A stretch of 64,000 bases of DNA, taken from assembly GCF_003626535.1 (NCBI RefSeq), contig NZ_RBAL01000020.1, positions 53,785-117,784 on the forward strand, in the 5' to 3' direction. This document shows, in pieces, positions 24,170 through 33,700 of this stretch (within the stretch, counting starts at the first letter, position 1; the number at the start of each line of letters is the position of its first letter). The notes below the pieces were generated by a model. That model did not search any database. It worked only from the letters and a program-made list of their open reading frames with translations, and was not told the DNA's origin. Source of the stretch: Streptomyces hoynatensis (lineage in GTDB: Bacteria; Actinomycetota; Actinomycetes; Streptomycetales; Streptomycetaceae). The position numbers were made by a program, and so were the translations under genes.

Positions 24170-25108
24170 TCAGTCCGCCAGCGGCAGCCGCGCCACCAGC
24201 AGCTTCCCCGCCATGGTGACCCCGCCGTCCATCGCGATGGCCAGCGAGTCCGCGTAGACGTGCGGCCCGGTCACCCGGGGCGTTCCGTCCCCGCCCTCGG
24301 CGCCGCCCTCGGCCTCGCCGCCGGCTCCCTCGCCGGTGAGGTAGGGGATCGGGCTGTGCCCGTGCACGACGCGCTTCGCCCCGTAGGTGTCGAGCAGTTC
24401 GCGGACCGCCTGCGGGCCGCCCTCGTCCCGGAAGGCGAAGCGCTTGGTGAACTTGCGGAACAGGTCCCAGGTCTCCTCGACGTCGTTGCGCTGCAGCGCC
24501 TGCCAGATCGCGTCGTTCACGTCGTCCACGGTGCTGCCGTAGTCGAGGTACGCGGTGGTGTCCGAGTGCAGCAGCAGGTGGCCGTCGGCCAGCGCCATCG
24601 AGTCGAGCCGCGACATCCACTGCACGTGGTGGTCCTGGAGCCGCTCCATGTCGGTGCGCTGCCCGCCGTTGAGCAGCCAGGCGGCCTGGAAGGACGCGGT
24701 GCCCGCGGCCGACTCGACCGGGGTGTCCCCGAAGCGGCTCGCGCCGATCAGCAGCAGCTCGTGGTTGCCGAGGAGGGCCTTGCAGTAGCCGCCCGCGGCG
24801 GCGGCCTCGGCGGAGAGCCGCATCACGGTGTCGATGACGCCGACCCCGTCCGGGCCGCGGTCGGTGAAGTCGCCGAGGAACCACAGCCGCGCGTTGCCCG
24901 CGGCCCAGTGGTCCTCCTCGTCGGTGAGCCCGGCCCCACGCAGCGCCTCCAGCAGCTCGGTGTGGTATCCGTGCACGTCACCGACCACGTAGAGCGGTCC
25001 TGGGCCGTCGGCCACCGGCAGGTCACGCACCGTCGGAGAGTAGAGATCAGCCGGCCCGTCCGCGCCGCGCTGCCAGACATCCGGTCCCTCGCCGGCCCCC
25101 TGAGTCAT
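24170..25108 (-). CDS. Metallophosphoesterase (calcineurin-like, PPP-type phosphatase)
   Basis: 312 aa. The five metal-binding motifs are present: GDVHGY, GDFTDRGPDG, GNHELL, the central LLHSDT and VVHGHSP. It resembles bacterial PPP-family Ser/Thr phosphatases, but could also act on nucleotides such as Ap4A. The ATG at 25108 was chosen because GGTGGAGGGG lies just upstream; a GTG five codons earlier overlaps that ribosome site. The gene stands alone. Confidence 0.85.
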   Translation of the reverse strand: MTQGAGEGPDVWQRGADGPADLYSPTVRDLPVADGPGPLYVVGDVHGYHTELLEALRGAGLTDEEDHWAAGNARLWFLGDFTDRGPDGVGVIDTVMRLSAEAAAAGGYCKALLGNHELLLIGASRFGDTPVESAAGTASFQAAWLLNGGQRTDMERLQDHHVQWMSRLDSMALADGHLLLHSDTTAYLDYGSTVDDVNDAIWQALQRNDVEETWDLFRKFTKRFAFRDEGGPQAVRELLDTYGAKRVVHGHSPIPYLTGEGAGGEAEGGAEGGDGTPRVTGPHVYADSLAIAMDGGVTMAGKLLVARLPLAD

Positions 25109-25231
25109 CGACCCCTCCACCACTACGCGCCGCCTCCACCTGCGGGGCCTGTCCGGTCGGTCAGGTCCCGGTGCCGTTCGCCCATCATAGGAATCCCGGT
25201 GCTCAGATGTGACACACCTGTCTACCGGAAT

Positions 25232-26389
25232 CTACTGGTCGATGGCAGGGGGAGTGCGCGGGGCCGTCACCGTGGCCCGCGCGGAGGCGGCCGGCCGCCG
25301 CGGCGGCTGCGAGGAGGTGCGCACGATCAGTTCGGTCGGCATCACCTGGTGTGCGGCCTCCGCCGCGGGGGCGGGAGCGGGCGGACGGCCCCCGCTCGCC
25401 CCCTCGATGGCGTCGATGAGCAGCTGAATCACGCTGGTGCCGATGCGTCCCGGCTTCAGCGAGAGCGTGGTGATCGGGGGTTCTGTGGTGGCGTAGACGC
25501 TGGACTCGCTGCAGCAGACGACGAGCAGGTCGTCGGGCACCCGCAGGCCGTACCGGCGGGCGGCGGCGAGCAGGTCGGTGCCGTTGGGGTCGAACAGGCC
25601 GTAGACGGCGTCCGGCCGGTCGGGCCTGGCGAGCAGGCGGTCGGCGGCGACGGCGCCGGCGCAGGGGTCGTGCGCCGGGTACGCCTCGTAGACGGGGTTC
25701 TGCCCGGCGCGCTCGCACCAGTTGAGGTAGGCCGTGGTGGACAGCCGGGTGTAGGTGTCCGTGCTGGTGCCGGTCAGCAGGCCGATGCGGCGGGCCCCGG
25801 CGGCGGCGAGGTGGTCGAGCAGGCCGGTGACGGCCGCCTCGTGGTCGTTGTCGACCCAGGCGGTGACCGGCAGGCTGCCGCCCGGGCGGCCGTCGGAGAC
25901 GACGGGGATGCCCTGTCTGACCAACTCGGTGACGACGGGGTCGTGGTCGGAGGGGTCGATGACGACGGTGCCGTCGAGCGCGACGTTGGACCAGACGTCG
26001 AACTCCCGGTGCTGGGAGGCGGCGGGCAGGATGACCAGCGCGTAGCCGCGGGCGAGCGCCGCGGAGGTGGCGGCCCGGGCCATTTCGGCGAAGTAGGCGA
26101 ACTCGGTGAAGGTGAACGGCTCCTCGCCGTAGGTGGTGACCGTGAGCCCGATGAGCCCCGACTTCCCGGTGCGCAGGGTGCGGGCGGCGGCCGAGGGGCG
26201 GTAGCCGAGGCGCTCGGCGACGGAGCGGACGTGCCTGCGGGTCGCGTCGGGGAGGCGGCCCTTGCCGTTCAGCGCGTCGGAGACAGTGGTGATCGAGACA
26301 CCGGCGGCGGCCGCGACCTCGCGGATGCCCGCACGTCCGCCCGTCCTGCGTCCGGTTTTCCGCGTCACCTGATGCTTCGCTGCTGTCAT
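25232..26389 (-). CDS. LacI-family transcriptional regulator
   Basis: 385 aa. The N-terminal helix-turn-helix is IREVAAAAGVSITTVSDALNG (residues 22-42) with the hinge RLGYRPSAAARTLRTGKSG. A periplasmic-binding-protein-like ligand domain (about 75-345) with LTGTSTDTYT and GLFDPNGTD follows. The C-terminal 40 residues are Pro/Ala-rich. Such proteins usually repress sugar genes, but no sugar transport or hydrolase gene is adjacent. An AAGCGCTT palindrome 84 bp upstream suggests autoregulation. Confidence 0.92.
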   Translation of the reverse strand: MTAAKHQVTRKTGRRTGGRAGIREVAAAAGVSITTVSDALNGKGRLPDATRRHVRSVAERLGYRPSAAARTLRTGKSGLIGLTVTTYGEEPFTFTEFAYFAEMARAATSAALARGYALVILPAASQHREFDVWSNVALDGTVVIDPSDHDPVVTELVRQGIPVVSDGRPGGSLPVTAWVDNDHEAAVTGLLDHLAAAGARRIGLLTGTSTDTYTRLSTTAYLNWCERAGQNPVYEAYPAHDPCAGAVAADRLLARPDRPDAVYGLFDPNGTDLLAAARRYGLRVPDDLLVVCCSESSVYATTEPPITTLSLKPGRIGTSVIQLLIDAIEGASGGRPPAPAPAAEAAHQVMPTELIVRTSSQPPRRPAASARATVTAPRTPPAIDQ

Positions 26390-26694
26390 GGCGACCTGAT
26401 GGTAGGCCCGGGGGCGCGGCCCTCCGACGGGCGGCGAAGGCGGCCCGGCTGTGACGTTTTTGCATGATCAATAAGCGCTTCCGGCCTGCGAAGTCCAGGC
26501 CAGGCGAGGCCGCTGTGACCCACTGGGCCGCCGACTCCGGGCCCGGTGGTTGCCGGAGGCGTTCATTCAACATGCGCGGACTCACTCTCACGAGTAGAGC
26601 GCGCCACGGCGCCCGCCAGGGCGCGCTTCAGGCCCCGCGCGCCTGTCAGAACCGGGGATACGCCTCCCGGCCATTTCCTCTTAGGGTGTGGAGG
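26390..26694. promoter_or_regulatory. Divergent lacI-type/hisC-type regulatory region
   Basis: 305 bp with no gene. Seen: TACCAT as a possible minus-strand -10 box (26399-26404) 9 nt before the regulator start; AAGCGCTT at 26473-26480, the CG-centred core common in LacI-family operators; and TAGGGT at 26682-26687, 7 nt before the aminotransferase ATG. TTTTTGCATGATCAATAAG beside the palindrome is locally AT-rich. Confidence 0.45.
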
Positions 26695-27834
26695 ATGACG
26701 ACCGCATCTTCTCAGGAACCCGCCCCCCGGCCGGGCAAGGGCCCGCGGCTGCGCGCCGCGCTCGAGGGCATCCCCTCCTACGTGCCGGGCCGGCCGGCCG
26801 GCGAGGGTCCGGTGACGTACAAGCTGTCCTCGAACGAGAACCCGTACCCGCCGCTGCCCGGGGTGCTCCAGACGGCGATCTCGGCGGCCGACTCGCTCAA
26901 CCGCTACCCCGACCTGTCCTGCTCCGCGCTGGTGGCCGAGCTCGCGGAGCGGTTCGCGGTGCCGGTGAGCCACGTGGCGACCGGGACGGGCTCGGTGGGG
27001 GTGGCGCAGCAGCTGGTGCAGGCGACGGCCGGGCCGGGCGACGAGGTGATCTACGCCTGGCGCTCCTTCGAGGCGTACCCGATCATCACCCAGATCTCCG
27101 GGGCCACCTCGGTGCGGGTGCCGCTGACCGCCGCGGAGGAGCACGACCTGCCGGCCATGGCGGACGCGGTCACCGACCGGACCCGGTTGATCTTCGTGTG
27201 CACGCCGAACAACCCGACCGGCACGGTGACCAGGCGCGCGGAACTCGAGCGTTTCCTGGACCGGGTGCCGCAGGACGTGCTGGTCGTCATCGACGAGGCC
27301 TACCGCGAGTTCGTCCGCGACCCGCAGGCCCCCGACGGCATCGCGCTCTACCGGGAGCGGCCGAACGTCTGCGTGCTGCGGACCTTCTCCAAGGCGTACG
27401 GCCTGGCCGGCCTGCGGGTCGGGTTCGCGGTGGCGCACGAGCCGGTGGCCGAGGCGCTGCGCAAGACGGCGGTGCCCTTCGGGGTGTCGCAGATCGCGCA
27501 GAACGCGGCGATCGCCTCGCTGCGCGCGGAGTCGGCGCTGCTGGAGCGGGTGGCGGAGCTGGTGGCGGAGCGGCAGCGGGTGTCCGCCGCCCTCGCGGCG
27601 CAGGGCTGGTCGGTGCCGGCCTCGCAGGCGAACTTCGTGTGGTTCCGGCTGGGCGAGGACACCATGGCCTTCGCCGCAGCCTGCGAGGCGGCGGGCGTCA
27701 CCGTGCGGCCCTTCGCGGGCGAGGGGGTGCGGGCCACGGTGGGCGAGCCGGCCGCGAACGACATACTCCTGCGCACCGCGGAGGCGTTCCTCGCCGAGCG
27801 GAGCGACGCGGGCGCGGGGGCGCGTACGCGCTGA
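26695..27834 (+). CDS. Histidinol-phosphate aminotransferase family enzyme (HisC/Pat type)
   Basis: 379 aa, PLP-dependent fold type I. KLSSNENPYPPLP at the N-terminus, CTPNNPTG, VVIDEAYREF and the Schiff-base Lys in RTFSKAYGLAGLRVG are diagnostic. It transaminates histidinol phosphate or aromatic 2-oxo acids. Lying away from other his genes, it could be the aromatic aminotransferase Pat rather than the pathway HisC. The start is supported by TAGGGT 7 nt upstream; GGAGG also lies there but very close to the ATG. Confidence 0.88.
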   Translation: MTTASSQEPAPRPGKGPRLRAALEGIPSYVPGRPAGEGPVTYKLSSNENPYPPLPGVLQTAISAADSLNRYPDLSCSALVAELAERFAVPVSHVATGTGSVGVAQQLVQATAGPGDEVIYAWRSFEAYPIITQISGATSVRVPLTAAEEHDLPAMADAVTDRTRLIFVCTPNNPTGTVTRRAELERFLDRVPQDVLVVIDEAYREFVRDPQAPDGIALYRERPNVCVLRTFSKAYGLAGLRVGFAVAHEPVAEALRKTAVPFGVSQIAQNAAIASLRAESALLERVAELVAERQRVSAALAAQGWSVPASQANFVWFRLGEDTMAFAAACEAAGVTVRPFAGEGVRATVGEPAANDILLRTAEAFLAERSDAGAGARTR

Positions 27835-27971
27835 GCGCTGGCGCGCACGCCGGCCGCGCCGGGGCGCGCCGCCGGAGGGGGCGGTCTCGCGCGGGAGCCG
27901 GGAGCCGATCCCCCAGCGAGCGGAGAGAGGGCGAAACGACCCCCCGTGTCCGGACGCGGGGGGCTATGGTT

Positions 27972-28003
27972 CATAATGGCTTGTGAATGTGAATACGTTC
28001 ACA
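27972..28003 (+). promoter_or_regulatory. cyd promoter with Rex operator
   Basis: CATAAT (27972-27977) is a good -10 box. Starting 10 nt downstream is TGTGAATACGTTCACA (27988-28003), matching the Rex consensus TGTGAAC-NNN-TTCACA over both half-sites. It overlaps the expected transcription start, a position where a repressor blocks initiation. Rex senses the NADH/NAD+ ratio and is known to repress cydABCD in S. coelicolor. A second TTGTGAA half-site (27981-27987) adjoins the left side. Confidence 0.9.
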
Positions 28004-28046
28004 AGATCATGCTGGTCCGACCGCTCACCAGCGGAAGGGGAGAACC

Positions 28047-29564
28047 GTGGACCTCGCTCTCGCACCGGAGACCCTGGCGCGGTGGCAATTCGGCATCACG
28101 ACCGTCTACCACTTCCTGTTCGTGCCCCTGACGATCTCCCTGGCCGTGCTGACCGCCGGCCTGGAGACCGCCTGGGTGCGGAAGAAGGACGAGAAGTACC
28201 TCAGGGCCACCAAGTTCTGGGGCAAGCTCTTCCTGATCAACCTCGCCATGGGCGTGGTCACCGGCATCGTCCAGGAGTTCCAGTTCGGGATGAACTGGTC
28301 GGACTACTCCCGGTTCGTCGGCGACGTCTTCGGCGCCCCGCTCGCCTTCGAGGCGCTGATCGCCTTCTTCTTCGAGTCCACCTTCATCGGCCTGTGGATC
28401 TTCGGCTGGGACAAGCTGCCGCCGAAGCTCCACGTGGCGACGATCTGGACGGTGGCCGTGGGCTCGATCCTCTCCGCCTACTTCATCCTCGCGGCCAACT
28501 CCTGGATGCAGCACCCGGTCGGCTACCGGCTCAACGAGGACACCGGACGCGCCGAGCTCACCGACTTCTGGCGGGTGCTCACGCAGAACACGGCGCTCGC
28601 CCAGTTCGGCCACACCCTCACCGCGGCCTTCCTGACCGGCGGCGCCTTCGTGGCCGGGATCGCCGCCTACCACCTGGCGCGCCGCAGGCACGTGCCCGTC
28701 ATGCGGGCCTCGCTGCGCATCGGGCTGGTCACCATGGTCGTGGCCGGGCTGCTCACCGCGCTGACCGGCGACCGGCTCGGCAAGATCATGTACGAGCAGC
28801 AGCCGATGAAGATGGCCGCCGCCGAGGCCCTGTGGGACACCGAGGCCCCCGCGCCGTTCTCGCTCTTCGCCGTCGGGGACGTGGAGCGCGGGCACAACAC
28901 GGTGGCGATCGAGGTGCCGGGCCTGCTGTCCTTCCTCGCCCACGACAACTTCTCCGACGAGGTCCCGGGCATCAACGACACCAACCACGCCCTGCAGGAG
29001 CGGTTCGGGCCCGGCGACTACCGGCCCAACGTGCCGCTCGCCTACTGGAGCTTCCGCTGGATGATCGGCTTCGGCATGTCCTCCGCGGCGCTCGGCGCCG
29101 CGGGGCTCTGGCTGACCAGGCGACGCCTCTTGCTGGCCCCCGAGCTGCGCACCGGGCCCGAGGAGGTGCCGCGGCCCGCCCTGACCCGCCGCCGCGAGCT
29201 GACCGGCCTGCCCGCCCGCTGGTTCTGGCGGCTGGTCCCGCTGACCATGCTCTTCCCGCTGGCCGCCAACGCCTGGGGCTGGATCTTCACCGAGACCGGG
29301 CGCCAGCCCTGGGTCGTCTACGGCCTGCTGCAGACCAGGTCGGCCGTCTCGCCCGGCGTCTCCCAGGCCGAACAGCTCGTCTCGCTGAGCGTGTTCACGC
29401 TGCTGTACGCGGTGCTCGCGGTGATCGAGGTGCGGCTGATGATCACCTACGTCAAGGCGGGCCCGCCCGAACTGACCGAGGCGGACCGCAACCCGCCCAC
29501 CCGCATCGGCGGCGACCGCGGCGATCCCGCGGACGCCGACCGCCCGATGGCGTTCTCGTACTGA
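28047..29564 (+). CDS. cydA: Cytochrome bd oxidase subunit I
   Basis: 505 aa. It oxidises quinol and reduces oxygen to water at hemes b558, b595 and d. The expected ligand regions are visible: YHFLFVPLTI near the N-terminus (heme His), FGHTLTAAFLTGG (heme b558 His) and RWMIGFGMSS (axial Met). About nine membrane helices; the quinol-binding loop is of the short type. It starts at GTG behind GGAAGGGGAG and is the first gene of the Rex-controlled operon. Confidence 0.97.
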   Translation: MDLALAPETLARWQFGITTVYHFLFVPLTISLAVLTAGLETAWVRKKDEKYLRATKFWGKLFLINLAMGVVTGIVQEFQFGMNWSDYSRFVGDVFGAPLAFEALIAFFFESTFIGLWIFGWDKLPPKLHVATIWTVAVGSILSAYFILAANSWMQHPVGYRLNEDTGRAELTDFWRVLTQNTALAQFGHTLTAAFLTGGAFVAGIAAYHLARRRHVPVMRASLRIGLVTMVVAGLLTALTGDRLGKIMYEQQPMKMAAAEALWDTEAPAPFSLFAVGDVERGHNTVAIEVPGLLSFLAHDNFSDEVPGINDTNHALQERFGPGDYRPNVPLAYWSFRWMIGFGMSSAALGAAGLWLTRRRLLLAPELRTGPEEVPRPALTRRRELTGLPARWFWRLVPLTMLFPLAANAWGWIFTETGRQPWVVYGLLQTRSAVSPGVSQAEQLVSLSVFTLLYAVLAVIEVRLMITYVKAGPPELTEADRNPPTRIGGDRGDPADADRPMAFSY

Positions 29565-29576
29565 GGAGGCGGAGAG

Positions 29577-30749
29577 ATGCAGCTGACCGACGTCTGGTTC
29601 CTCGTCATCGCGGTCCTGTGGACCGGCTACTTCTTCCTTGAGGGCTTCGACTTCGGCGTCGGCGTGCTCAGCGGCACGCTGGCCAGGGACCGCGCGGAGC
29701 GCCGGGTCCTGATCAACACCATCGGGCCGGTCTGGGACGGCAACGAGGTGTGGCTGATCGCCGCGGGCGGCGCCACCTTCGCCGCCTTCCCCGAGTGGTA
29801 CGCCAGCCTCTTCTCGGGGTTCTACCTGCCGCTGGTGGCCGTCCTGGTCTGCCTGATCGTGCGCGGCCTCGCCTTCGAGTACCGCGCCAAGCGGCCGGGC
29901 GAGAGGTGGCAGCGCAACTGGGAGCGGGCGGTCTTCTGGTGCTCGCTCGCGGTCGCCTTCCTGTGGGGCGTCACCTTCGCCAATCTGGTGCGCGGCGTGC
30001 CGCTCGACTCGGCGCACGAGTTCACCGGCGGCCTCGGCGACCTGCTGAGCCCCTACGCGCTGCTCGGCGGCGTGGTGGCCGTGGTGACGTTCACCTTCCA
30101 CGGCGCGACGTTCACGGCGCTGAAGACCGTGGGCGACATCAGGACCAGGGCCAGGCGCGCCGCCGGGTGGCTCGGCCTCGCGGCGGGCGGGCTCGGCGGC
30201 GGCTTCCTGCTGTGGACGCAGGCCGACGGCGGCAACGCCCGCAGCCTGGCCGCCCTCGCCCTGGCCGGAGTCGCGCTGCTCGCCGCCCTGGCCGCCACCG
30301 CGCGCGGCCGGGAGGGCTACGCCTTCGCCTTCTCCGGGCTGCTGGTGGTGGCGGGGGCCGCGACGCTGTTCCTGGCGCTGTACCCCGACGTGATGCCCTC
30401 CTCGCCGGCCCCCGAGTGGAGCCTGACCGTCGACAACGCGGCCTCCGCGCCGTACACGCTGCGGATCATGACCTGGTGCGCGGCGCTGGCCACCCCGCTG
30501 GTGCTGGTCTACCAGGGCTGGACCTACTGGGTCTTCCGCCAGCGGATCGGCACCCGGCACCTGGCCCCGCCCGCCCACGCGGCCCACCCGGCGCACGGGG
30601 CAGAGGAGGCAGACGGGGCCGGCACGGGAACCGGCCACGGGGAAACGGCCCACGGGCGGCGGGCGCCCGCGGCCGTCGAGGGCGGCGAGCCCCGCGAGGA
30701 GGGGCCGGCCGGGAGCGCGACCGCGCGCGGGCCGAGGGTGCCCTCGTGA
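29577..30749 (+). CDS. cydB: Cytochrome bd oxidase subunit II
   Basis: 390 aa. The N-terminal VWFLVIAVLWTGYFFLEGFDFG and GPVWDGNEVWLIAAGG are conserved in CydB. Eight or so membrane helices. A C-terminal extension of roughly 60 His/Gly/Ala-rich hydrophilic residues (HAAHPAHGAEE) is longer than in E. coli and might be only a spacer. It begins 12 nt after cydA, and its stop overlaps the cydCD start. Confidence 0.96.
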   Translation: MQLTDVWFLVIAVLWTGYFFLEGFDFGVGVLSGTLARDRAERRVLINTIGPVWDGNEVWLIAAGGATFAAFPEWYASLFSGFYLPLVAVLVCLIVRGLAFEYRAKRPGERWQRNWERAVFWCSLAVAFLWGVTFANLVRGVPLDSAHEFTGGLGDLLSPYALLGGVVAVVTFTFHGATFTALKTVGDIRTRARRAAGWLGLAAGGLGGGFLLWTQADGGNARSLAALALAGVALLAALAATARGREGYAFAFSGLLVVAGAATLFLALYPDVMPSSPAPEWSLTVDNAASAPYTLRIMTWCAALATPLVLVYQGWTYWVFRQRIGTRHLAPPAHAAHPAHGAEEADGAGTGTGHGETAHGRRAPAAVEGGEPREEGPAGSATARGPRVPS

Positions 30750-33700
30750 GGCCCGTCGACCCCAGGCTGCTGCGCTACGCCCGGGCCACCCGCGGCTTCC
30801 TGGCCGCCTCGGCCGGCCTCGGCCTGGCGGGCGCCGGCCTGGTCGTCGCGCAGGCCGTGCTGATCGCCCGGATCGTCACCGACGCCTTCACCGCAGGCCG
30901 GGACCTGGGCGACCTCGGCACGCCCGTGCTGCTGCTCGCCGCGACGGCGGCCGGGCGCGGCCTGGTGGGCTACCTGACGGAGCTGGCCGCGCACCGGGCC
31001 GGCGCCGCGGTGAAGTCGGAGCTGCGGCTGCGGCTGCTGGACCACGCCGTCCGGCTGCCGGACGGCGGCCGGCCGACCGGCGAGCTCACCGCGCTGGCCA
31101 CCCGCGGCATCGACGCGCTCGACGGCTACTTCACCCGCTACCTGCCGCAGCTGTGCCTCGCCGCGGTGGTGCCGGCCGTCGTGCTGGCCAGGATCGTCAC
31201 CGAGGACTGGGTCTCGGCGGCCCTGATCGCCGGAACCCTCCCGCTGATCCCGCTGTTCATGGCGCTGATCGGCTGGGCCACCCAGGCCCACATGGACCGG
31301 CAGTGGCGGCAGCTGGCCCGGCTCTCCGGCCACTTCCTCGACGTGGTGGCGGGCCTGGGCACGCTGAAGGTCTTCGGGCGGGCGAAGGCCCAGGCGGCCA
31401 CCATCCGTGCCATCACCGACGACTACCGGCGCGGCACCCTGCGGACCCTGCGGATCGCCTTCCTCTCCTCCTTCGCCCTGGAACTCCTCTCCACCCTCTC
31501 GGTGGCGCTGGTCGCCGTGGGCGTCGGCATGCGGCTGGTCCACGGCGAGCTCGACCTCTTCACCGGCCTTGTGGTCCTGATCCTGGCGCCCGAGGCGTAC
31601 CTGCCGCTGCGGCAGGTGGGCGTTCAGTTCCACGCCGCGCAGGAGGGCCTGTCCGCGGCCGGCGAGGTCTTCGAGCTGCTGGAGCGCCCCCTGCCCGCCA
31701 CCGGCCGCTCGCCGGTCCCCACCGCCCCCGGGATCGTCCTCGACCGGGTTCGGGTCCGCTTCCCCGGCCGGAGCAACGACGCGCTGGCGGAAACCAGCCT
31801 CCGCCTCTCCCCCGGCGAGACGGTCGCCGTGACGGGCCCCTCGGGCGGCGGCAAGTCCACGCTGGTCGCCGCGGTGCTCGGCCTGGTGCGCCCGGTGAGC
31901 GGGCGGGTCCTGGTGGGCGGCCAGGACCTGGCCACGCTCGACGCGGCCGACTGGCACCGGCACGTCGCCTGGCTGCCGCAGCGCCCGCTGCTCTTCGCGG
32001 GAACCATCGCCGAGAACGTCAGGCTGGCCAGGCCGGAGGCGGACGACGCCGCCGTCGCCGCGGCCCTGCGCGCCGCGGCCGCCCCGGACCTGGACCCGGC
32101 CCGGGTCCTGGGCGAGGGCGGGGCGGGCCTGTCCGCCGGGCAGGCCCGGCGCGTCGCCCTCGCCCGCGCCTTCCTGGCCGACCGGCCGGTGGTGCTGCTG
32201 GACGAGCCGACGGCGGCGCTCGACGGCGCGGCCGAGGCCACGGTGGTGGCCGCCATCCGGCGCCTGGCCGCCGGCCGTACCGTGCTCCTGATCACCCACC
32301 GGCCCGCCCTGCTGGCGGCGGCCGATCGAGTGTTTCACGTGGAACCACCGTCCGTGACGGCCACCACGCCCCCCGTCGCCGCCCCCGTTCCTGCCCCCGT
32401 CGCCCCCGTCTCGGCGGCCGCCGGCCCGGAACTTCCCGGGCCGCGCGCCCACGCCACGCCCGCGCCGGACGCCGAGGTGCCGCCCGCCGATCCGCGGTAC
32501 GCCGACGTGCCGCCCTCCGCGGCCCCGGCTCCCACGGCCCCGGCTGCCCCGGCTGCCCCGGCCCAGGCCGCCGCGCCCGGCGAGCCCGGCGAACCCGGCG
32601 CGGCCCCCGCGGAGCATCCGCTGCGCTGGGTCAGGGCCGCCGGGCGCGCCCGCGCCTGGCGACTCGCCCTGGCCACGGCGCTCGGCGCCCTGGCCGCGGG
32701 CAGCGCGGTGGGCCTGATGGCCACCTCCGGCTGGCTCATCTCACGCGCCTGGCAGCAGCCGCCGGTGCTGTACCTGATGGTCGCCGTCACCGCCACCAGG
32801 GCGTTCGGCATCGGCCGGGCCGCCTTCCGCTACGCCGAGCGGCTGGTCGGCCACGACGCCGTGCTGCGCCTCCTGGCCGGGCTGCGGGTGAGCGTCTACC
32901 GGCGCCTGGAGCGGCTGGCGCCCGCCGGGCTCGGCCGCGCCAGGCGCGGCGACCTGCTCTCCCGCCTGGTCGCGGACGTGGACGCACTCCAGGACTACTT
33001 CCTGCGCTGGCTGCTCCCGGCGGCCGTCGCCCTCACCGTGTCCGGGGCGGCCGTGCTGTTCACCGCGGCGCTGCTGCCCACCGCCGCCCTGGCGCTCGCG
33101 GCGGGGCTGCTGGCCGCGGGCGCCGGCGTCCCGCTGCTGACCGGGGCCGTCGCCCGGCGCACCGAGGCGAGGCTGGCCCCGGCCCGGGGGGAACTCGCCA
33201 CCAGGACCGTGGAACTGCTCACCGGCACCGCGGAACTGACGGTCGCCGGCGCCCTGCCCGCCCGCCGCGCCGCCGTGCGCGCCGCCGACCGGGAGCTGAC
33301 CGCCCTGTCCGCGCGGTCCGCCGCGGTCACCGCGCTGGGCGGCGGGCTGAGCAGCCTGATCGCCGGGCTCACGGTGACCGCCGTGGCGCTGCTCGCCGTG
33401 CCCGCCGTCGCCGGCGGCCGCCTCGACGGCGTCTGGCTGGCCACGGTCCTGCTGGTCCCGCTCGCCGCCTTCGAGGCGGTGGCGGGGCTGCCGCAGGCCG
33501 TGCAGCAACGGCAGCGCGCGGCCAGGGCCGCCGCCCGCGTGCGGGAGGTGGTGGCGGCGCCGCTGCCGGTGCGCGAGCCGGCCCGCCCGGCGGCGCCGCC
33601 CGCCGCCCCCTTCCCGCTGTCCGTGCGGCACCTCTCGGCCCGGCACCCGGGGCAGCCCCGCCCGGCGCTGCGCGACCTCGCCCTCGCCCTGACGCCCGGG

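Noticed and set aside
27999..30653. 884-residue minus-strand frame opposite cydA/cydB
   Set aside because: Composition is Gly/Gln/Arg/Glu-rich with no motif; it is a shadow of the cyd genes.
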